From: Acidimicrobiales bacterium
Lineage (GTDB): Bacteria > Actinomycetota > Acidimicrobiia > Acidimicrobiales > SHLQ01
Direction: 5' to 3'
Length of the DNA stretch: 64,000 nt
Assembly: GCA_020629635.1 (NCBI GenBank)
Contig: JAHDCX010000013.1
Span: forward strand, 1 to 64,000
Every line of letters starts with the position of its first letter. The first letter of the stretch is position 1. Below are positions 58,462 through 64,000 of the stretch, piece after piece. The notes under the pieces are model-generated. The model did no database searches. It worked only from the letters and a program-made list of their open reading frames with translations, and was not told the origin of the DNA. The position numbers were made by a program, and so were the translations under genes.

Positions 58462-59240
58462 TGCATACCGGAGATCTTCACGAAGGCGAGATCGTCCAGT
58501 TCGTCGACACCAAGGACCGTCGGTATCTCGTCACGCTCAAGCCGGGAGGAGAGTTCCACAGCCACGCCGGTCTCGTGCCTCACGATGACGTGATTGGCCA
58601 GCCGGAGGGCCGTTTCGTCCAATCGACACGAGGCGGCTCGTACCTCGTCGTTCGTCCAACGCTCGCCGAGTTCATCTTGAAGATGCCTCGTGGAGCGCAG
58701 GTCATCTACCCGAAAGACCTCGGTCCGCTGCTGATGATCGCCGACATCTTTCCGGGTGTTCGAGTGCTCGAGAGCGGCGTCGGGTCGGGTGCGCTCTCGA
58801 TGACGATGCTCCGAGCGGGCGCCGACATCGTCGGCTACGAACTGCGTGAGGACTTTGCCTCCCGAGCCCGCAAGAACGTCGGAGAGCTCTTGGGCGCGGC
58901 TGCCCTCGATCGCTACCGAGTGGAGCTGAGAGACGCCTACGACGGCATCGACGAGACCGACCTCGATCGGGTGGTGCTCGATCTTCCGGAGCCATGGCAA
59001 GTGGTCCCGCACGCGGCGACGGCGTTGAGGACGGGCGGCATCATCGTGGCCTACACCCCGAGCATCATTCAGGTGGGCCGGTTCCGTGACGCGCTACGCG
59101 ACCACGGATTTGCGATGGCCGAGACGGTCGAGGTCATGAACCGAGGTTGGCATGTCGAAGGTCACGCCGTCCGACCCGACCATCGAATGGTCGGCCACAC
59201 CGGCTTCTTGACCTCCGCGCGGCTGCTCGAACGGGCGTGA
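58461..59240 (+). CDS. trmI: tRNA m1A58 methyltransferase
   Basis: 259 residues; its ATG shares the A of the ttuA stop. S-adenosylmethionine loop LESGVGSGALSMTM, catalytic Asp region DLDRVVLDLPEPWQV and an N-terminal beta domain (about 1-70). TrmI methylates A58 in the T-loop, which in Thermus favours thiolation of base 54. In Actinomycetota trmI regularly neighbours the proteasome operon. Confidence 0.93.
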   Translation: MHTGDLHEGEIVQFVDTKDRRYLVTLKPGGEFHSHAGLVPHDDVIGQPEGRFVQSTRGGSYLVVRPTLAEFILKMPRGAQVIYPKDLGPLLMIADIFPGVRVLESGVGSGALSMTMLRAGADIVGYELREDFASRARKNVGELLGAAALDRYRVELRDAYDGIDETDLDRVVLDLPEPWQVVPHAATALRTGGIIVAYTPSIIQVGRFRDALRDHGFAMAETVEVMNRGWHVEGHAVRPDHRMVGHTGFLTSARLLERA

Positions 59241-59248
59241 CGTCGCCG

Positions 59249-59788
59249 TCAGCCCAGACCGGGGAGCCCGTCGATGGACTGTGCATTTCGTTCGACGTGA
59301 TAGGTCTCGATCTCGTCCGCCGTCTTCGCCGACCAGTGGTCGTTGAGGCGGGTGCGTGGCTCGACGAAATCCATGAACGGAACCGAGTAGCCACAGCTCG
59401 TTGACGTGCGATCGATGTCCGCGACGACTACGGACCGCAATCCCGGGTGACGCCCGACATGCTCGAGCAGGGCCTCGAACTCGTCGTCGCCCTCCACGAC
59501 GACGCGTCCCGTTCCCTGAAAACGCACGATGTTTGGCGGACCGCTGAAGGCGCAGAACATGAAGGTGATTCGCCCGTCGTCGCGAAGGTGCGCAATCGTT
59601 TCGACCCCGCTCCCGGTGATGTCGGCGTACGCAACCGTGTGGTCGTCGATGATCGAGAAGGTGTCGTACCCCTTCGGTGAGAGGTTGACCCGACCGCCGT
59701 GGCTTGGCGCGGTCGCCACGAAAAACACCGGAGACGCGGCAACGAGGCGCCGCATCGGCTCCGTGATATGCGTGAACGCCTTACCCAC
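59249..59788 (-). CDS. Pyridoxamine 5'-phosphate oxidase family protein
   Basis: 179 residues from GTG 59788. Motifs [49 protein letters not shown] and GYSVPFMDF fit a PNPOx-like split-barrel subfamily that binds FMN or F420; the substrate is unknown. MGKAFTHI is the usual family start, so the GTG is likely right although it lies in the loop of a strong hairpin (59769-59801). Convergent with trmI. Confidence 0.85.
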   Translation of the reverse strand: MGKAFTHITEPMRRLVAASPVFFVATAPSHGGRVNLSPKGYDTFSIIDDHTVAYADITGSGVETIAHLRDDGRITFMFCAFSGPPNIVRFQGTGRVVVEGDDEFEALLEHVGRHPGLRSVVVADIDRTSTSCGYSVPFMDFVEPRTRLNDHWSAKTADEIETYHVERNAQSIDGLPGLG

Positions 59789-59852
59789 CGGCGTTCACGC
59801 AGAACCCACCGGCGTTCACGCAGAACCCACCGGCGTTCACGCAGCACCCACC
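59769..59852 (-). promoter_or_regulatory. Start-codon hairpin with three 21-bp tandem repeats
   Basis: Three 21-bp units run 59790-59810, 59811-59831 and 59832-59852. The first 12 bases (59790-59801) are the perfect reverse complement of 59769-59780, leaving a 9-base loop that contains the GTG start at 59786-59788. In the minus strand each unit itself contains GTG GGT TCT/GCT GCG TGA, a five-codon miniature reading frame in phase with the gene. Confidence 0.7.
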
Positions 59853-59859
59853 AGCGTCG

Positions 59860-60093
59860 TCAGACCTCGATGAAGATGCACTCACCCGGGCACTCTTCGG
59901 CCGACTCGATCACGCCGTCTTCTTTGCCCGAGGGCACGGCGGCCAGCCCATTGACCCCGCCCGGCTCCGACAAAATCGCATCGCCGTCCTTGACGTAGGC
60001 GAGCCCATCGTCGAGCAGTGCGAACACATCCGGAGCGATTTCGACGCAAATGCCGTCGCCGGTGCAGAGATCCTGATCAATCCAGACCTTCAT
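59860..60093 (-). CDS. Ferredoxin with Cys-x2-Asp-x2-Cys cluster motif
   Basis: 77 residues from ATG 60093. The cluster residues are C10, D13, C16 and the Cys of ECPGEC near the end, so the second usual Cys is Asp. This fits a [3Fe-4S] or Asp-ligated [4Fe-4S] monocluster ferredoxin, the type often serving P450s. AGTGTA on the plus strand (60101-60106), a minus-strand TACACT, ends seven bases before the ATG. Partner enzymes are not in the window; it is divergent from the proteasomal ATPase gene. Confidence 0.85.
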   Translation of the reverse strand: MKVWIDQDLCTGDGICVEIAPDVFALLDDGLAYVKDGDAILSEPGGVNGLAAVPSGKEDGVIESAEECPGECIFIEV

Positions 60094-60180
60094 GGCCCTG
60101 AGTGTATCGACCCCAGCCGGGGCCGGTTGACTCCTTCCGCAAGTCGACCGATGGCAGTATGGTCCGGGTTGGGAGGCCCC

Positions 60181-61932
60181 GTGAACGAACCCACACCCCG
60201 CGAACTCGAAGCTGCACTCGCCGCCGAACGGCGACAGGTCGACGTGCTCCGCGACGAAGTGGATGCACTGCGAAACCGACTCGAAGATGCGCCACGGCGA
60301 GTTCGCACGCTCGAGGAACGCCTGCTCGAAACCAAAGGCCAACTCGCCAAGGCGGTCAGCCGCAACGAGAAACTCACGTTCACCCTGCGAGAGGCGAGAG
60401 ACAGCATCGCAACGCTGCGCGCCGAAGTGGACAAACTGACCCAGGCGCCGGCGACGTACGGAACGTTCCTGCGGTTCAACGACGAGGACGGCACCGCCGA
60501 TGTCCACGCCGGCGGCCGAAAGGTACGCGTCGCCATCTCCCCAGAACTCGAAGACGAGCTCTGCGTCGGCCATGAAGTCGTACTCAACGACAGCCTGAAC
60601 ATCGTGCTCGCCCGCGGAAACGACATCACTGGCGAGATCGCGAGCATCCGCGAGTTGCTCGACGAGAGCCGAGCGATGATCGTCGGCCGTGCGGATGAGG
60701 AGCGAGTCGCCGAGATCGCCGAATCGCTGCGCGGGGGAGCGTTGCAGTCGGGGGACAGCGTGCTCATCGACCCTCGATCCAACCTCGTCCTCGAGAAGCT
60801 GCCGCGTGCCGGCGTCGAGGATCTCGTCCTCGAAGAGGTTCCCGACGTCAGCTACGCCGACATCGGCGGACTCGACGAACAGATCGAACAGATCACAGAC
60901 GCGATCGAGTTGCCATTCGTTCATGCTGATCTCTTCGCGGACTTCAGGCTTCCCTCGCCGAAGGGAATCCTGCTGTATGGGCCGCCCGGCTGCGGAAAGA
61001 CCCTGATTGCGAAGGCCGTCGCCAACTCGCTCGCGCGTCGGGTTGCAGAAATGAGCGAGGACGAGACCGCACGATCGTTCTTCATCAACATCAAGGGCCC
61101 CGAGCTGCTCAACAAGTATGTGGGCGAGACCGAGCGCCAGATTCGCCTTGTGTTTCAACGGGCACGCGAGAAGGCCCAGGAAGGCTGGCCCGTCATCGTC
61201 TTCTTCGACGAGATGGAGTCGCTGTTCCGCACCCGAGGCTCGGGTATCAGCTCCGACATCGAGTCGACGATCGTCCCGCAGCTACTCGCGGAGATCGACG
61301 GCGTCGAGGCGCTGCGCAATGTCATCGTGATCGGCGCATCGAATCGTGAAGACCTCATCGACCCGGCGATTCTGCGACCGGGCCGCCTCGACGTGAAGAT
61401 TCGCATCGAACGCCCCGACGAGCTCTCGGCCGCCTCGATCTTCTCGCAGTACCTCACGCCAGATCTACCGATCGACCAAACGATGATCGATACCGTCGGC
61501 GGCGGAGACCGCAACAAGGCAGTCGCCGCAATGGTGGACGACGCCGTGGCCGAAATGTACCGCCAGGACGCGACGAGTGAGTTCCTCGAGGTCACCTACC
61601 AGAATGGTGACAAGGAAGTCATGTACTTCAAGGATTTTGCCTCTGGAGCGATGATCGAGAACATCGTTCGTCGGGCAAAGCAACTCGCCATCAAGCGAGT
61701 CATCAATGGCGGCCAACGCGGAATCCGCACGGAGGACCTCATCGCGGCGACCGAACGCGAGTTCCGTGAACACGAGGACCTCCCGAACACGACGAATCCC
61801 GACGACTGGGCGAAGATCTCCGGCAAGAAAGGGGAGCGGATCGTGTACATCCGCACCCTTGTCGGACGCGACGAGGACTCGGCGACCGGAGGGCGTGAAG
61901 TCCAACGCGTCGGCACCGGCCAGTATCTGTAG
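60181..61932 (+). CDS. arc: Proteasome-activating AAA ATPase ARC/Mpa
   Basis: 583 residues from GTG 60181, with GGAGG at 60171-60175. Coiled coil (about 5-88) that captures Pup, an OB domain (about 90-210), then AAA core with Walker A GPPGCGKT (267-274) and Walker B VFFDEMES. It ends GQYL, the C-terminal tyrosine motif that docks on the 20S core. It unfolds pupylated proteins. First gene of the arc-dop-pup-prcB operon; stop and the dop start share a base. Confidence 0.97.
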   Translation: MNEPTPRELEAALAAERRQVDVLRDEVDALRNRLEDAPRRVRTLEERLLETKGQLAKAVSRNEKLTFTLREARDSIATLRAEVDKLTQAPATYGTFLRFNDEDGTADVHAGGRKVRVAISPELEDELCVGHEVVLNDSLNIVLARGNDITGEIASIRELLDESRAMIVGRADEERVAEIAESLRGGALQSGDSVLIDPRSNLVLEKLPRAGVEDLVLEEVPDVSYADIGGLDEQIEQITDAIELPFVHADLFADFRLPSPKGILLYGPPGCGKTLIAKAVANSLARRVAEMSEDETARSFFINIKGPELLNKYVGETERQIRLVFQRAREKAQEGWPVIVFFDEMESLFRTRGSGISSDIESTIVPQLLAEIDGVEALRNVIVIGASNREDLIDPAILRPGRLDVKIRIERPDELSAASIFSQYLTPDLPIDQTMIDTVGGGDRNKAVAAMVDDAVAEMYRQDATSEFLEVTYQNGDKEVMYFKDFASGAMIENIVRRAKQLAIKRVINGGQRGIRTEDLIAATEREFREHEDLPNTTNPDDWAKISGKKGERIVYIRTLVGRDEDSATGGREVQRVGTGQYL

Positions 61933-63431
61933 TGGCCGTCCCAAAGACTCTGGGCGTCGAAACCGAATACGGAATCGTCCTCCGCGGAACCGACGATCCG
62001 AATCCCATCTCGGCATCATCGATGCTCATCACCGCGTACTTGTCGTCGATCGACCCCGTGCGCCACCCCCGCGTGTCATGGGATTTCGACGACGAGTCAC
62101 CCGCCCGTGACGCACGCGGCGAAACGCCGCTCTCCGCAATGCCCCCCGAGATCGAGACCCACCTCGTGAATGCCGTCCTGACCAACGGCGCCCGGTACTA
62201 CGTCGACCACGCGCACCCCGAGTATTCGACGCCCGAATGCGCCGACGCCCGCTCCGTGGTGGTCCACGACACGGCAGGCGAGGCGATCCTCGCCGACTCG
62301 ATGGTCGCCGTCGATGCGATGCTCCCGCCGGGCCAGGAAATCGTCGTCTACAAGAACAATTGCGACGGCAAAGGAAACTCGTACGGGACTCATGAGAACT
62401 ATCTCATGGACCGCTCGACGCCGTTCGGGAGGATCGTGCACCACGGCACGGCCCACCTCGTCACCCGTCAGATTTTCACCGGAGCGGGCAAGGTGGGCAC
62501 GGAGATGCCCGGTCTGTCTCGGAACGAGGTCGACTTCCAACTCACGCAACGCGCCGACTTCTTCGAAGAAGAGGTCGGGCTCGAGACCACGCTGAAGCGG
62601 CCGATCATCAACACGCGAGACGAGCCGCACGCCGACGCCCGAAAGTACCGGCGACTCCATGTCATCGCCGGCGACGCCAACATGAGCGAGTTTGCGACCT
62701 ACCTGAAGGTCGGCACGACCGCGATCGTGCTCGGCATGATCGAGCACGATTCGATCAGTCGACGATGGATCTTCGCCGATCCGGTCCGAGCGATGCAGCA
62801 GGTCAGCTTTGACGTGTCACTGAAACGCCCCATCGAGCTCGATGACGGCGGCCGAATCCATGCCGTCGATGTGCAGGAGGCCTTGGTCGACGACGCACGT
62901 CGCCACATCGAACGCCACGGCACTGAAACGATTGGGGGTGAGGTGGCGCTCGACGTGTTGAACGAGTGGGAACAGACCCTCGACGCCCTCCGCCGTGACC
63001 CGATGGAACTCGCGGATCGCCTCGATTGGGTCGCCAAGTTCCGGCTGCTCGACGCCTACCGGCAACGCCACGGCCTGGACTGGTCGGATGCACGCATTCA
63101 GGCGATGGACATCCAGTATCACGATGTCCGCCCGGACCGGTCGCTGGCTCGTCGACTCAACCTGCGCCGCATCTCCTCCGATGACGAGGTCGAAAAGGCC
63201 AAGACGCATCCTCCCGAGGACACCCGGGCCTATTTCCGGGGCGAATGTCTGCGCCGATGGGGCGGCCAAGTCGTCGCCGCCAACTGGGACTCCATCGTCT
63301 TCGACGTGGGCACCGACCCGTTGCGTCGTATCCCCATGATGGAGCCGACGCGAGGGACGCGGGCCCACGTCGGTACCGTGTTGGACACGAGTGAGAACCC
63401 ACTGCAACTGCTCGAGAATCTGCGAAGCTGA
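61932..63431 (+). CDS. dop: Pup deamidase/depupylase
   Basis: 499 residues from GTG 61932. VETEYGI starts the glutamine-synthetase-like fold, WDFDDESP holds the catalytic Asp, and YKNNCDGKGNSYGTHENY is the ATP/metal loop. Dop turns the C-terminal Gln of Pup to Glu and removes Pup from targets. Order arc-dop-pup-prcB matches other Actinomycetota. Confidence 0.96.
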   Translation: MAVPKTLGVETEYGIVLRGTDDPNPISASSMLITAYLSSIDPVRHPRVSWDFDDESPARDARGETPLSAMPPEIETHLVNAVLTNGARYYVDHAHPEYSTPECADARSVVVHDTAGEAILADSMVAVDAMLPPGQEIVVYKNNCDGKGNSYGTHENYLMDRSTPFGRIVHHGTAHLVTRQIFTGAGKVGTEMPGLSRNEVDFQLTQRADFFEEEVGLETTLKRPIINTRDEPHADARKYRRLHVIAGDANMSEFATYLKVGTTAIVLGMIEHDSISRRWIFADPVRAMQQVSFDVSLKRPIELDDGGRIHAVDVQEALVDDARRHIERHGTETIGGEVALDVLNEWEQTLDALRRDPMELADRLDWVAKFRLLDAYRQRHGLDWSDARIQAMDIQYHDVRPDRSLARRLNLRRISSDDEVEKAKTHPPEDTRAYFRGECLRRWGGQVVAANWDSIVFDVGTDPLRRIPMMEPTRGTRAHVGTVLDTSENPLQLLENLRS

Positions 63432-63478
63432 CCACCGAGGTGCCCGAACCCTGGGCATCGAACCGCCAGGAGGAGACG

Positions 63479-63670
63479 ATGGCCGAACGTGAACAACGCC
63501 GCAAGGCTGCCCCGTCGGAGCAGGAAGAGGTCGAGGACCTTCCGGCGAGCAGCGAATCGGGCGAGAAGCTCAAGGCGGACATGGACGACCTCCTCGACGA
63601 GATCGACGAGGTCCTGGAGACCAACGCCGAGGACTTCGTGAAGAGCTACATCCAGAAGGGCGGCCAGTGA
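63479..63670 (+). CDS. pup: Prokaryotic ubiquitin-like protein Pup
   Basis: 63 residues from ATG 63479 with AGGAGG upstream. Highly acidic, mostly helical, ending VKSYIQKGGQ; the final Gln must be deamidated by Dop before ligation to substrate lysines. The central helix DMDDLLDEIDEVLE binds the ARC coiled coil. Overlaps prcB by GTGA. Confidence 0.97.
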   Translation: MAEREQRRKAAPSEQEEVEDLPASSESGEKLKADMDDLLDEIDEVLETNAEDFVKSYIQKGGQ

Positions 63671-64000
63671 GTCTTCCGCAATTCCCCTCCATGGCAGACC
63701 CCGGGTCGGACTTCTCGGCCCTTCTGCGCAAGAGCGGGACCGAACCCTTCCCGGTCCCGGCGGCTCCGCAGTCTCCCGACACGATCACCCACGGCACGAC
63801 CTGTGTCGCGGTTCGATATGTCGACGGCGTCGTGATGGCGGGCGACCGCCGCGCAACCGCGGGCAACCTGATTTCGCATCGATCGATCGAGAAAGTGTTC
63901 CCGGCCGATCGGCACAGCGCCGTTGCCATTGCGGGCGCCGCAGGCCCTGCGGTCGAGATGGTGCGGTTGTTCCAACTCCAACTCGAGCACTACGAGAAGG
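63667..64000 (+). CDS. prcB: Proteasome subunit beta, 5' part
   Basis: Cut by the window edge after 111 residues. It begins MSLPQFPSMADPGSDFS from GTG 63667. A propeptide of 43 residues ends in ITHG; Thr44 (TTCVAVRYVDGVVMAGDRRA) is the catalytic N-terminal Thr after autocleavage. It follows pup in the proteasome operon, and prcA is expected next. Confidence 0.95.
   Translation, partial: MSLPQFPSMADPGSDFSALLRKSGTEPFPVPAAPQSPDTITHGTTCVAVRYVDGVVMAGDRRATAGNLISHRSIEKVFPADRHSAVAIAGAAGPAVEMVRLFQLQLEHYEK

Overview
The window is high-GC, densely packed actinobacterial chromosome. The Pup-proteasome genes at the right edge (arc/mpa, dop, pup, prcB), an FbiC-type F420 enzyme, a complete conservon (CvnABCD-like) operon, an LCP protein, a DivIVA-like coiled-coil protein, DUF3151 and DUF2510-like proteins all point to Actinomycetota. 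My best inference is a marine Acidimicrobiia member related to Ilumatobacter; that rests on gene content, not on a search. I see no prophage, insertion sequence, CRISPR array or rRNA.

Layout. 1-1.5 kb: tRNA-Gly, tRNA-Cys and tRNA-Val with one membrane-protein gene between the last two. 1.5-11 kb: menaquinone genes menB and menC-menH-menD on the minus strand, split by a tandem triplet of secreted coiled-coil/VanY-type (M15) peptidase genes on the plus strand, followed by an M23 peptidase and an LCP cell-wall ligase. 12-15 kb: DivIVA-like protein, then pseudouridine kinase and glycosidase (psuK-psuG). 15-18.5 kb: a GGDEF-EAL c-di-GMP enzyme, a degenerate GGDEF-like protein and a small unknown gene. 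18.5-27 kb: membrane pyrophosphatase, 5-formyl-THF cyclo-ligase, a trkA-trkH-trkH potassium-uptake operon and an M18 aminopeptidase. 27-33.4 kb: glutamate synthase gltB-gltD. 33.5-37.8 kb: the conservon. 38-43.5 kb: a newly read 59-residue zinc-ribbon gene, GDPD, pyruvate kinase, DUF3151, MobA, rhodanese and RNase D. 43.5-53.9 kb: LOG family, fbiC with its HxlR regulator, transaldolase, transketolase, and a FIST/unknown/desaturase operon. 54-59.2 kb: DacB, a Lon-N-like protein, then a six-gene operon with no gaps ending in a ubiquitin-like TtuB, a TtuA-type tRNA thiolase and TrmI. 59.2-64 kb: a PNPOx protein, a ferredoxin and the Pup-proteasome operon, cut by the window edge inside prcB.

How the parts may work together. 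Cell-wall functions recur (three M15 proteins, M23, LCP, DacB). The ttuB-ttuA-trmI genes could modify the tRNA T-loop (s2T54 and m1A58) and sit 0.9 kb from a second small-protein tagging system, Pup. The ubiquitin-like protein has two residues after its Gly-Gly, so it may need trimming. Two candidate sigma-28-type promoters precede the c-di-GMP gene pair and the conservon, hinting at a shared regulon. At least ten genes have a TANNNT box 6-8 bases before the start codon, consistent with frequent leaderless transcription. An almost perfect HxlR operator overlaps the predicted promoter of the fbiC operon.
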